Positions 35,974 to 46,600 of a stretch of DNA of 64,000 nucleotides are shown here, one piece after another; position 1 is the first letter of the stretch, and the number at the start of each line of letters is the position of its first letter. The stretch spans positions 682,001 through 746,000 of the forward strand of contig CBDDIB010000002.1 in NCBI GenBank assembly GCA_965228695.1, read 5' to 3'. Made by a program: the position numbers and the translations under genes. The notes beneath the pieces were generated by a model. It was not told the DNA's origin. It worked only from the letters and a program-made list of their open reading frames with translations, and made no database searches. The DNA is from JAJFJD01 sp965228695. Lineage in GTDB: Bacteria; Pseudomonadota; Alphaproteobacteria; UBA8366.

Positions 35974-36540
35974 ATGACTGCGACACAGAACACTGCGGGA
36001 TCCACGGACAGCGCATCGCCGGACTCCGGCACCGAGTCCGGACAGGGTACGGATGAAGGGCGCATTTTCTTCGATGCTACCTTACATCCCAACCGCAGCC
36101 TCAGCCCGGCGGGGTTTCGGATTCTCATGCTGATCGCGGGCGTGTCCGCGCTGATCATCGGCACGCTGTTTATGGTCGCCGGTGCGTGGCCGGTCTTCGG
36201 CTTCTGCGGCGCGGAATTCCTGCTGCTGTACGTCGCCTTTCGCATGAATTACCGGGCCGGCCGGGCGTATGAACAGATCCGGCTGACCGACAATCAACTC
36301 GAAATCCGCCGGTACAGCGCGCGCGGCGAGGTCGGCCGCTGGCGCTTCGAGCCTACCTGGCTGCAAGTCTCGATGGAGAACCCGCCGCAACACGACAGCC
36401 AGATCACGCTGACCACGCATGGCCAAAGCCTGACGGTGGGGTCGTTCCTGTCCCCGGCCGAGCGTCTGGAAGTCGCCGAAGCCCTAAAGGACGCGATCGG
36501 CCGTTGGCGGAATCGCTGGAACCCGGCCATCGCCGGCTGA
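35974..36540 (+). CDS. DUF2244 domain membrane protein
   Basis: A 188-residue protein with a disordered Ser/Gly/Thr-rich head (residues 1-30), a HPNRSLSPAGFRILM opening of the DUF2244 domain, two membrane helices (about 45-65 and 72-88), and a cytoplasmic beta-rich tail starting at YEQIRLTDNQLEI. The family is common in alphaproteobacteria and its function is unknown. The ATG at 35974 is divergent from nth and 96 nt away. Confidence 0.85.
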   Translation: MTATQNTAGSTDSASPDSGTESGQGTDEGRIFFDATLHPNRSLSPAGFRILMLIAGVSALIIGTLFMVAGAWPVFGFCGAEFLLLYVAFRMNYRAGRAYEQIRLTDNQLEIRRYSARGEVGRWRFEPTWLQVSMENPPQHDSQITLTTHGQSLTVGSFLSPAERLEVAEALKDAIGRWRNRWNPAIAG

Positions 36541-36604
36541 CGCCGCGCATCCGAAAACCGGATCCCCGCCACGCCCGAGTATCGAGCCGTTTCGGCGCTG
36601 TCAC

Positions 36605-36664
36605 GCTTCGACAGGCTCAGCATGAGGGCAGCACAATCTATCCTCATGCTGAGCCTGTCGAAGC
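36605..36664. repeat. Long palindromic repeat between convergent genes
   Basis: A perfect 23-bp inverted repeat (36605-36627 and 36642-36664) with a 14-nt loop. The arm begins GCTTCGACAGGCTCAGCATG. It lies between the ends of the DUF2244 gene and dapB. A diverged half-copy occurs at 34952. It looks like a dispersed REP-like palindrome that can also act as a bidirectional terminator. Confidence 0.8.
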
Positions 36665-36725
36665 ATGTTTTCGCCCGTTTTAAGGGCTAATGACAGTTCA
36701 AGCGGCAAATAAAGCCGCCCGGCCC

Positions 36726-37541
36726 TTATTCGAACCCGAGCACGTTCTTCATGCTGTACAAGCCCGGCGCCCGGCCCTGGGTCCACAGTGCGGCGCGGAC
36801 CGCACCGGCCGAGAAGACCTGACGGCTGCCCGCGCGATGGGTCAGCTCGATCCGCTCACCCTCGCCCGCGAAGATCACCGTGTGATCGCCGACCACATCG
36901 CCGCCGCGCAGCGTGGCGAAACCGATCTGCCCGTCGGGCCGCGGGCCCGTGTGACCGTCCCGCACCGCCTGGCGGACCTCCGCCAGATCGACCTTGCGCC
37001 CGGCGGCCGCAGCCTCGCCGAGACCGACCGCGGTGCCCGACGGCGCGTCGACCTTGTGGCGGTGATGCATTTCGACGATCTCGATGTCGTAGGCTTCGGG
37101 CCCGAGGATGCCGGCAACCTGTTCGGTGAGCGCCAGCAACAACGTCACGCCGATGCTCATGTTCGGCGCACGGACAACGGGGACATGCCGCGCGGCCAGC
37201 GTGACCGACGCCTCTTGATCGGCATCCAGTCCGGTGGTGCCCGCGATCAGGGCGGTTTCGGCCTGGGCGGCGAGGCGGGCGTGTTCCGCGGTGGCGGCCG
37301 GCGCGGTGAAATCGATGACGGCGTCGACCGCGGCGATCATCTCCGCCGGGTCCTCCTGGACGGTCACGCCCAACGCGCCGACACCGGCAAGCGCGCCCAC
37401 GTCCTGGCCGAGCGCCGGGCTTCCCGGCATTTCCGTGGCCCCGGCGACGACGCATCCGTCCGTGCCGCACACCTGTTGGACCAGCATCTGGCCCATGCGG
37501 CCCGCGCCCCCGACGATGCCGATCTTCAGCTCGTTGCTCAT
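36726..37541 (-). CDS. dapB: 4-hydroxy-tetrahydrodipicolinate reductase
   Basis: DapB carries out the second committed step of lysine and meso-diaminopimelate synthesis. About 271 residues: N-terminal Rossmann motif IGIVGGAGRMGQM, the central APNMSIGV segment, and the catalytic HHRHKVDAPSGTA block. Two adjacent ATGs (37544 and 37541) follow GGGAGG; the second has better spacing. It lies just downstream of dnaJ on the same strand, a common alphaproteobacterial arrangement. Confidence 0.95.
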   Translation of the reverse strand: MSNELKIGIVGGAGRMGQMLVQQVCGTDGCVVAGATEMPGSPALGQDVGALAGVGALGVTVQEDPAEMIAAVDAVIDFTAPAATAEHARLAAQAETALIAGTTGLDADQEASVTLAARHVPVVRAPNMSIGVTLLLALTEQVAGILGPEAYDIEIVEMHHRHKVDAPSGTAVGLGEAAAAGRKVDLAEVRQAVRDGHTGPRPDGQIGFATLRGGDVVGDHTVIFAGEGERIELTHRAGSRQVFSAGAVRAALWTQGRAPGLYSMKNVLGFE

Positions 37542-37626
37542 CATCCGCCTCCCTGCCGTTGCAGGGTTCCGGTTGTATCGCATGACCGGGATTTGAGAAA
37601 GCCGCAATGCGCCGGATGGCGCGGCG

Positions 37627-38763
37627 CTATTCCGTCAAGTCTTCCCAGAACTCCTTGACGCGCGAGAAGAATCCGTCGGATTGCGGGTTCTGATCCTTGC
37701 CGCCGCCGGCCTCGCGGAAGTTCTTGAGCAATTCCTTCTGGTTCTTGGTCAGGTTGACCGGCACCTCGACCGCGGTTTCGATATACATGTCGCCGCGGCC
37801 CTTGCTGTTGAGCACGGACATGCCCTTGCTGCGCAGGCGGAATTGCTGCCCCGACTGGGTGCCTTCGGGAATCGAGACTTTGGCCTTCGACCCGTCGATG
37901 GTCGGGACTTCGACCGAGCCGCCCAACGCGGCGGTGGTCATCGGGATCGGGACGGCGCAGAAAATGTCGCTGCCCTCGCGCTCGAAGATCGGATGCTTTT
38001 CCACATCGAGGAAGATGTAGAGATCGCCGGGCGGCGCGCCGCGCACGCCCGCCTCGCCCTCGTCCGCCAGCCGGATGCGCGTGCCGTCGTCGACGCCGGC
38101 GGGGATGTTCACCGCGAGGGTCTTTTCCCGATGAACCCGGCCCGCGCCGCCGCAGGAGACGCACGGATTGTCGATCACCTGACCATGGCCGCCGCAGGAC
38201 GGGCAGGTCCGCTCGATGGTGAAGAATCCTTGCTGGCTGCGCACCTTGCCGACGCCGCCGCAGGTGCCGCAGGTGGTCGGCTGGGCGCCGCCCTCGGCAC
38301 CGGAGCCGGCGCACGAGTCGCAGCTCACCGACGTGGGCACGCGAATGTCGATTTTGCGCCCGTGGAAGGCGTCCTCCAGCGAGATATCCAGGTTGTAGCG
38401 CAGGTCGGCGCCGCGCCCGGCAGCGCCGCCACCGCGCCGGCCGCCCATGAAGTCGCCGAAGACCTCGTCGAAAATGTCGGAAAATCCGCTCGCGAAATCG
38501 AAGCCCTGCGCGCCCGCGCCGGGACCGCCCGCGCCGTTCTCGAAGGCGGCATGACCGAACCGGTCATAGGCCGCCCGCTTCTGATCGTCCTTGAGAATCT
38601 CGTAGGCTTCGGTCGCTTCCTTGAACCGCGCTTCCGCGTCGGTATCGCCCGGATTCCGGTCCGGATGGAACTTCATCGCGAGCTTCCGGTAGGCGGACTT
38701 GATTGCATCCGCCTCCGCGTCGCGGCCCACTCCCAGGACCTCGTAATAATCCTGCTTATCCAT
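37627..38763 (-). CDS. dnaJ: Chaperone DnaJ
   Basis: This Hsp40 co-chaperone stimulates DnaK ATPase. The 378-residue protein has a J domain with HPD at residues 33-35, a Gly/Phe-rich linker (about 75-110), four CxxCxGxG zinc-binding repeats (about 140-205), and two C-terminal substrate-binding beta domains. The ATG at 38763 follows AAGGGTGG. It lies downstream of dnaK with a 100-nt gap on the same strand. Confidence 0.97.
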   Translation of the reverse strand: MDKQDYYEVLGVGRDAEADAIKSAYRKLAMKFHPDRNPGDTDAEARFKEATEAYEILKDDQKRAAYDRFGHAAFENGAGGPGAGAQGFDFASGFSDIFDEVFGDFMGGRRGGGAAGRGADLRYNLDISLEDAFHGRKIDIRVPTSVSCDSCAGSGAEGGAQPTTCGTCGGVGKVRSQQGFFTIERTCPSCGGHGQVIDNPCVSCGGAGRVHREKTLAVNIPAGVDDGTRIRLADEGEAGVRGAPPGDLYIFLDVEKHPIFEREGSDIFCAVPIPMTTAALGGSVEVPTIDGSKAKVSIPEGTQSGQQFRLRSKGMSVLNSKGRGDMYIETAVEVPVNLTKNQKELLKNFREAGGGKDQNPQSDGFFSRVKEFWEDLTE

Positions 38764-38863
38764 CGGCCACCCTTGATGGTAAAGCGGGCCCTCGGTGGCG
38801 GATACCGCCCCGAAGGCCCCATTGATTTTTGTCTATGTCATGTGTGACAAGACGTCCCCGCGG

Positions 38864-40813
<1,950 letters not shown>

Positions 40814-40940
40814 GTGGCCCTCTTTCCTTTCTGGCAAATCCCTATCGACGAATTCTCGCCAAATTCCTGTCCCGGCGGCCCGAACTGCGGCACCGCCACA
40901 GGGATTCCCAATTTCGCGGTGTTGATCAGTAACTGACGGC

Positions 40941-40970
40941 TATATAGGGAGCATTGCGCGCTCGTACAAG
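40941..40970 (-). promoter_or_regulatory. Candidate sigma32 heat-shock promoter of dnaK
   Basis: On the minus strand CTTG (40970-40967) is followed after 18 nt by CCTATATA (40948-40941), close to the alphaproteobacterial sigma32 consensus of CTTG and CYTATWT-type boxes. It is upstream of dnaK in the right direction. No CIRCE palindrome was found here. Confidence 0.6.
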
Positions 40971-41103
40971 AATTCGGAAGGCGAGATTCTGCGCTCAACG
41001 GCATAAATTTGGGTGATTCATCGCTCTGTCCGGCCTGAATCCCCGGCGCGCGGCGCTTGATCCGGCGCCTGGGATGCGCGAGGGTCGGTCCTGTAGGGTC
41101 CGA

Positions 41104-42033
41104 ATGATTATTTCAGCCAGCTATAAGACTGATATTCCAGCCTTTTATGCGGCATGGTTTCTGCGCCGGCTCGACGCGGGCTTTTGCCGGTCCGTCAACC
41201 CGTGGGGCGGGCAGGTGTATGAGGTTCCGCTGACAACCGAGACGGTCGACGGATTCGTGCTGTGGACGCGGAATATTCGCCCGCTCGCGCCCAACCTCGC
41301 GCGGGTCGCCGCGGTGGCGCCCTATGTGGTGCAATTCACCGTCACCGGCTATCCCCGCAGCCTCGAGGTCAGCACGGTCCCGGCGGAACAGGCGATCGCA
41401 GACCTGCGGGACCTTCGCCGCCGCGCCGGCCCCCGGGCCGCGGTCTGGCGCTACGATCCGGTCCTGTTCACCAGCGCCACCCCGGCCGATTGGCATCGCC
41501 GGAATTTTGCCGCGCTGGCTCGGTCGCTGGCCGGTACGGTCGACGAGGTCGTGGTGTCCTTTGCGCATATCTACCGGAAGACCCGCCGTAATCTGGAGGC
41601 CGCCGCCGCGCAATCCGGCCTGACCTGGCGCGATCCGCCGGACGACGAGAAAGCGGCGCTGGCCGCCGGCCTGGCCGAAATCGCCGCCGACCACGGCATG
41701 GCGTTTCGCATCTGCGCCCAGGCGGCTCTGGTGCCGCCGGGCGGCGCGCTTGCCCGATGCATCGACGCGGACCGGCTGTCGGCGGTCGCCGGCCGGCCCA
41801 TCGCCGCGCCGGTGAAGGGCAACCGGGAGGATTGCCTTTGCCACCGGTCGCGCGATATCGGGGCTTACGATACCTGCCCCCATGGATGCGTCTATTGCTA
41901 TGCGGTGACGACGCCGGCCACGGCGAAACGGCGCTACGCCGCGCATGATCCCGAGGGGGCTTTCCTGTTCGCGCCCGCCGCAGGCCCTCAGCGGTCGTCG
42001 GCGAGGCGGATGCCCGAGAACATCCACCGCTGA
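41104..42033 (+). CDS. DUF1848 family protein
   Basis: A 309-residue protein of the DUF1848 family. It opens MIISASYKTDIPAFY and has FVLWTRNIRPL and a QFTVTGYPR strand, as in that family. Near the C-terminus is a cysteine cluster, C244, C246, C258, C262 and C265 (CPHGCVYCYA), spaced like an iron-sulfur or radical-SAM-type site. The enzymatic role is unknown. The C-terminus overlaps the end of convergent egtB by 46 nt. Confidence 0.85.
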   Translation: MIISASYKTDIPAFYAAWFLRRLDAGFCRSVNPWGGQVYEVPLTTETVDGFVLWTRNIRPLAPNLARVAAVAPYVVQFTVTGYPRSLEVSTVPAEQAIADLRDLRRRAGPRAAVWRYDPVLFTSATPADWHRRNFAALARSLAGTVDEVVVSFAHIYRKTRRNLEAAAAQSGLTWRDPPDDEKAALAAGLAEIAADHGMAFRICAQAALVPPGGALARCIDADRLSAVAGRPIAAPVKGNREDCLCHRSRDIGAYDTCPHGCVYCYAVTTPATAKRRYAAHDPEGAFLFAPAAGPQRSSARRMPENIHR

Positions 42034-43310
42034 TGCGGGTAGAAGAAGTTGCGGTATGTCGGCCGCGCATGGCCCTCCGGCGTGACGCAGCATCCGCCGC
42101 GCAGCACCATCTGGTTCGACATGAACTTGCCGTTATATTCGCCGATCGCGCCGTGCGCCGGGCGATACCCCGGATAGGAGTTGTAGGCGCTTTGCGTCCA
42201 TTCCCAGACATCGCCGATCATCTGGCGCGGCCGGCTATTCTTTTTCGGCGCGGCCGCGGGGTGTAGAGATCCCGACTCCAGGAGATTGGCTTCCGACGCC
42301 GGTTCGTTCTCCGCGGCGGCGGCTTCCCATTCGGTTTCGGTGGCCAGTCGCTTGCCCGTCCAGGCGGCATAGGCGGCGGCCTCGTAATAACTGACATGAC
42401 TGACCGGCTTGTCCGGATCCAGCGGCTGCAGCCCGGCGAGGGTGAACTCGAACCGTTCGCCGTCCTTCTCGCGCCAATACAAGGGGCCGCGCCAATCGTT
42501 CGCGCGCACCGTCTCGATCCCGTCCATGAACCAGTGTTCCGGCCGTTCATACCCTTGGTCCTCGACGAATTCGAGATATTCCCCGTTGGTCACCAGGCGC
42601 GATGCGATGCGGAAATCGCGCAGCAGCACCTCATGCCGCGGCGATTCATTGTCATAGGCGAAGCCGTCGCCGGCATGGCCGATACCCCGCACGCCGCCTT
42701 CCACCTCGTGCCAATCGAGCGTGTCGACGCGGGCCGCGCCGTCCGGCGCGCCGGGAGTTTCATAAGCGGGCGCCAGTGGGTTGCAAGAGAAGACATGCTT
42801 GATGTCCATCAGGAGCAATTCCTGATGCTGCTGTTCGTGGTTGATGCCAAGCGTCACCAGTTCGGCGATTTGGTCCACGGAATTGAGCGGCGGCGCGGTC
42901 AGCAACCGCTCCATCGCCTGGTCCACATGACGGCGGTAGGAAATCACCTCGTCAGCCGACGGCCGGGTCAGCAGACCGCGCGACGGGCGGGCATGCCGCG
43001 GCCCGGCCGCTTCATAGTAAGAATTGAAAAGAAAAGCGAATTGCGGATGGAAAACCGTGTAGTCGGCCAGGAATTCCCCTAGGACGAAGGTTTCGAAAAA
43101 CCAAGTGACATGCGCCAGATGCCATTTCGTCGGGCTCACGTCCGGCATCGACTGCACTTGCTGATCTTCCGGCGACAGCGGCGCCGCGAGCGACTCGGTC
43201 GTCGCGCGAACGCCGCGGTAACGGCTCAGCAGTGCGTCCATCTCTCCGAAATCGACGGTGAGGTATTGTTCGACGGTGTCGATGACGCCCCCCTTGACGT
43301 CCTGTCGCAT
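41988..43310 (-). CDS. egtB: Ergothioneine biosynthesis sulfoxide synthase EgtB
   Basis: EgtB is a non-heme iron enzyme that joins a thiol to trimethylhistidine during ergothioneine synthesis. The 440-residue protein has an N-terminal DinB-like domain with the iron-ligand histidines (KWHLAHVTWFFE, H64 or H67; NHEQQHQE, H158 and H162) and a C-terminal formylglycine-generating-enzyme-like domain (MIGDVWEWTQS, VLRGGCC). EgtD, the histidine methyltransferase partner usually adjacent, is not in the window, so the pathway is incomplete locally. Confidence 0.92.
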   Translation of the reverse strand: MRQDVKGGVIDTVEQYLTVDFGEMDALLSRYRGVRATTESLAAPLSPEDQQVQSMPDVSPTKWHLAHVTWFFETFVLGEFLADYTVFHPQFAFLFNSYYEAAGPRHARPSRGLLTRPSADEVISYRRHVDQAMERLLTAPPLNSVDQIAELVTLGINHEQQHQELLLMDIKHVFSCNPLAPAYETPGAPDGAARVDTLDWHEVEGGVRGIGHAGDGFAYDNESPRHEVLLRDFRIASRLVTNGEYLEFVEDQGYERPEHWFMDGIETVRANDWRGPLYWREKDGERFEFTLAGLQPLDPDKPVSHVSYYEAAAYAAWTGKRLATETEWEAAAAENEPASEANLLESGSLHPAAAPKKNSRPRQMIGDVWEWTQSAYNSYPGYRPAHGAIGEYNGKFMSNQMVLRGGCCVTPEGHARPTYRNFFYPHQRWMFSGIRLADDR

Positions 43311-43434
43311 CTACGACCAACGCGCGGCGGCGGCGCGAAGTTCCGAACCGTATCCGGTTACCCGAAAATTTTCAACGCAGGCCGCGTGCGGCTCCTGCCA
43401 TGGATTGTCACCTGTCGCGCACCGGTCACGGCGG

Positions 43435-44070
43435 CTATGCCGTGGTATCGACATGTCCCGTGTTTTCGGGCGGCGAGTCCGAATCGCCCTTAGCCACCCC
43501 GACCATGGCCGGCCGCAACAGGCGGTCATGCATGACGTATCCGGGCTGTAGAAGCTGCACGATCGTTCCCGCCGGCTCGCCCGAATCCGGCACCTCGAAC
43601 ATGGCCTGGTGATAGGTGTGATCGAATTTCTCGCCGAGCGGTTCGATCTTCTTGATGCCTTGCCGCTCGAAAGCGGTGAGCAGGTCCTTCTCGACCATCT
43701 CGACGCCGACGATCAGCGACTTGAGATTCTCGTCGCGCTCGCGCAGTTCTTCCGGCACGCTTTCGAGCGCCCGGCCGAGATTGTCCGACACGTTGAGCAG
43801 GTCCTTGGCGAAGCTGCTGGAGGCGTATTTCCGGGCCTCGGCAAGCTCGCGTTCCGACCGGCGCCGCGTGTTTTCCGCATCCGCCAGGGCACGCAGACTC
43901 CGGTCGCGGAGGTCGGAAAGTTCCGCCTCGAGTTCCTGGATGCGCGCTTCCGCGGCGGCCAGCGGGTCGTCCAACGCCTCGGCGGCGGCCGCTTCGGGTT
44001 CGGCGGCCGGAGCGTCGTCGATCTCGGCTTCGGGGTCGGCGGCTTCGGCCGGCTTCTTATCTTCGGTCAT
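43435..44070 (-). CDS. grpE: Nucleotide exchange factor GrpE
   Basis: GrpE releases ADP from DnaK. The 211-residue protein has a long acidic Ala/Glu-rich head (about residues 1-45), a dimerising coiled coil (about 45-110) and the beta-wing domain with YHQAMFEVPDSGEPAGTIVQLLQPGY, read in parts. It follows hrcA on the minus strand with a 28-nt gap. Confidence 0.95.
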   Translation of the reverse strand: MTEDKKPAEAADPEAEIDDAPAAEPEAAAAEALDDPLAAAEARIQELEAELSDLRDRSLRALADAENTRRRSERELAEARKYASSSFAKDLLNVSDNLGRALESVPEELRERDENLKSLIVGVEMVEKDLLTAFERQGIKKIEPLGEKFDHTYHQAMFEVPDSGEPAGTIVQLLQPGYVMHDRLLRPAMVGVAKGDSDSPPENTGHVDTTA

Positions 44071-44098
44071 TGAAAATTTTCCGTTCTCGATAGAGGGG

Positions 44099-45142
44099 TT
44101 ACTTGCCGATCAAATCACCCACGATCTTGGCCGTGTAATCGACCATGGGGATGATCCGTGCGTAATTCATTCGGGTCGGTCCGATCACGCCGATGGCGCC
44201 GACGATCCGCTCGTCGGTCTGCGCGAACGGCGCGATTATCATCGAACAACCGGCATTGGAGAAGAGTTCATTTTCCGAACCGATGAAAATCTGAACGCCT
44301 TCGGCGATGTCGGTCGCGTCGATCAGTTGCAGCAGCGTTTCCTTCGTTTCCAGCGCCTCGAACAATCCACGGATACGCTCTAGATCGGAAACCGCGGTCA
44401 CATCTTCAAGGAGGTGCGACTGACCGCGCACGATCAATACCCCGCCGTCCACCTCGCCGCCGTTGGCCCAGGTCGCCAACCCGGCCTCGACCACCTTGGT
44501 CGTCAGACCGTCCAGCTCGGTCCGGTGGGCGGCGATTTCGCCGGCGACCTCGTCCCGGCATTCAAGCAGCGACCGCCCGACCATGCGGGTCGTCAGAAAA
44601 TTGCTCGCCTCGACCAGGCTGGAGGCCGGCATGCCGAGCGGGATATCGACGACGCGGTTCTCGACGGTGCCGCCCTCGCCGACCATCACGACCAGCGCCC
44701 GGCCGGGCCCGAGGTTGACGAACTCGATGTGGCGCAGCTTTTCCTGCGACTTCGGCGCCATCACCAGGGCCGCGCATTGCGACAGGCCGCTCAACAGGCC
44801 GGACGCCTCCTGCAGTACCTGCTGCGAGCTGATGCCCGCGGCCTTGCATTGCGCTTCGATGCTGGCGCGCTCTTCCTGCGTCAGGTTGCCGAGTTCCAGG
44901 ATGCCGTCGACGAACAGCCGTAACCCGGCATCCGTCGGCAGCCGGCCCGCCGACGTATGCGGCGCGTAGAGCAGGCCGAACTCTTCCAGGTCGGCCATGA
45001 CGTTGCGGATCGTCGCCGGCGACAGCTGAAGGCCGGACCGCCGCGACAACGTGCGCGAGCCGACCGGTTCACCCGTCTCCATATAAGCTTCGATAACGTG
45101 CCGCAGAATATCCCGCGACCGTTCGTTGAGATCTTCTGTCAT
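44099..45142 (-). CDS. hrcA: Heat-inducible transcription repressor HrcA
   Basis: HrcA represses chaperone genes at CIRCE operators. The 347-residue protein starts with a winged helix (RSRDILRHVIEAYMETGEPVGSRTLS, read in parts; ATIRNVMADLEEFG) and ends with GAIGVIGPTRMNYARIIPMVDYTA, the family's C-terminal signature. I place the ATG at 45142. No CIRCE element was seen in this window, so its target is probably elsewhere, such as groESL. Confidence 0.95.
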   Translation of the reverse strand: MTEDLNERSRDILRHVIEAYMETGEPVGSRTLSRRSGLQLSPATIRNVMADLEEFGLLYAPHTSAGRLPTDAGLRLFVDGILELGNLTQEERASIEAQCKAAGISSQQVLQEASGLLSGLSQCAALVMAPKSQEKLRHIEFVNLGPGRALVVMVGEGGTVENRVVDIPLGMPASSLVEASNFLTTRMVGRSLLECRDEVAGEIAAHRTELDGLTTKVVEAGLATWANGGEVDGGVLIVRGQSHLLEDVTAVSDLERIRGLFEALETKETLLQLIDATDIAEGVQIFIGSENELFSNAGCSMIIAPFAQTDERIVGAIGVIGPTRMNYARIIPMVDYTAKIVGDLIGK

Positions 45143-45286
45143 GCTCACCGAAATGTAGTAACCGCCCCCCGGAGCGTCAATGGACGCGGATGCGCCGTAA
45201 TCCCGGCGAACGCCCGGAAGTCCGCTGGACGCGGCCAAGCCGACCGGTTAGCTTGCGGCCGACCATCCAACAGAAGCGAGACCGCC

Positions 45287-45997
45287 ATGCGCCCTTCCGG
45301 CCGAGCGAACGACCAACTGCGCGCCGTCACTTTGGAAACCGACGTATCGAAATACGCCGAGGGGTCCTGCCTCGCGAAATTCGGCGACACCCATGTCCTC
45401 TGCACCGCCAGCGTCGAGGATTCGGTGCCGCCCTTCCTGCGCAACAGCGGCGAGGGTTGGGTGACCGCCGAATACGGCATGCTGCCGCGCGCCACCGACA
45501 CCCGGAACGATCGCGGCCGCACCATGCGCTCGGGCCGGACGCAGGAAATCCAGCGGCTGATCGGGCGCAGCCTGCGCGCGATGACCGATATGAAAGGCTT
45601 CGGCGAGCGGCAAGTCCGCATCGACTGCGACGTCATGCAGGCCGACGGGGGCACGCGGACCGCGGCGATCACCGGCGGGTTCGTGGCATTGCATCTGGCA
45701 TTTCAACACCTGCACAAGATCGGTGCGGTGAAGTCGATCCCGATTTCGGGGCAGGTGGCCGCGATCTCCTGCGGCTTGTGGAACGACGCGGCGGTGCTCG
45801 ACCTGGACTATGCCGAGGATTCGACCGCCCAGGCCGACGCCAACTTCGTGCTGACCGAGACCGGCGCCATCGTCGAGGTGCAGGGCACCGCGGAAGGCGA
45901 CCCGTTCTCGCGCGACGCCTTCGGCGAACTGCTCGATCTGGCGGCCAAGGGCATCGCCGAACTGTGTGCCGCGCAGCGCGCGGCTTTAGGTCTCTAG
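45287..45997 (+). CDS. rph: Ribonuclease PH
   Basis: This phosphorolytic 3'-5' exonuclease trims tRNA 3' ends. The 236-residue protein has the standard start (RPSGRANDQLRAVTLE), the phosphate- and RNA-binding segment GWVTAEYGMLPRAT, and DCDVMQADGGTRTAAITGGFVAL (read in parts). It is divergent from hrcA and 3 nt before rdgB. Confidence 0.96.
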   Translation: MRPSGRANDQLRAVTLETDVSKYAEGSCLAKFGDTHVLCTASVEDSVPPFLRNSGEGWVTAEYGMLPRATDTRNDRGRTMRSGRTQEIQRLIGRSLRAMTDMKGFGERQVRIDCDVMQADGGTRTAAITGGFVALHLAFQHLHKIGAVKSIPISGQVAAISCGLWNDAAVLDLDYAEDSTAQADANFVLTETGAIVEVQGTAEGDPFSRDAFGELLDLAAKGIAELCAAQRAALGL

Positions 45998-46000
45998 GTC

Positions 46001-46600
46001 ATGCCCCGGAAACTCGCCGGCGAAAAACTGGTCATCGCCAGCCACAATCCGGGCAAGGTGACGGAAATCGGCGACCTGGTCGCGCCCTACGGCATCGACG
46101 TGGTGTCGGCCGGCGCCCTGGGCCTGCCGGAACCCGAAGAAACCGGAAAAACCTTCGAGGCCAACGCCCTGCTGAAGGCGCATGCCTCGGCATCGGCGGC
46201 CAAGCTGCCGGCACTGGCCGACGATTCGGGCCTTTGTGTGCACGCGCTCGGCGGCGATCCGGGCATCTATTCCGCCCGGTGGGCGGGCCCGGAGAAGGAC
46301 TTCACGCTGGCGATGGAGAAGGTGCACACCGCACTCAACGGCAAGGAGGACCGGCGGGCGCATTTCCATTGCGCGCTGGCGATCGCCTGGCCCGACGGCC
46401 ACGCCGACTGTTTCGAGGGCACGGTCGACGGCACGCTCGTCTGGCCGCCGCGCGGCGACCGGGGGTTCGGCTACGATCCGATGTTCCAGCCGGACGGTCT
46501 TGATTCTACGTTCGGGGAAATGGATCCCGACGCGAAACACGCCATCAGCCATCGGGCGGAAGCGTTCAAGCGCTTCGTCGCGGGATGCCTGGCCGCGTAA
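46001..46600 (+). CDS. rdgB: XTP/dITP diphosphatase RdgB
   Basis: It hydrolyses non-canonical purine triphosphates (dITP, XTP) to prevent their incorporation. The 199-residue protein shows the substrate-binding SHNPGKVTEI, FEANALLKA, the LADDSGLCV active-site block and the FGYDPMFQP loop. Operon order rph-rdgB-hemW is typical. Its end overlaps hemW by 16 nt. Confidence 0.96.
   Translation: MPRKLAGEKLVIASHNPGKVTEIGDLVAPYGIDVVSAGALGLPEPEETGKTFEANALLKAHASASAAKLPALADDSGLCVHALGGDPGIYSARWAGPEKDFTLAMEKVHTALNGKEDRRAHFHCALAIAWPDGHADCFEGTVDGTLVWPPRGDRGFGYDPMFQPDGLDSTFGEMDPDAKHAISHRAEAFKRFVAGCLAA

Noticed and set aside
45143..45286. CIRCE operator upstream of hrcA
   Set aside because: I looked for the TTAGCACTC-N9-GAGTGCTAA palindrome here and upstream of dnaK and found none.
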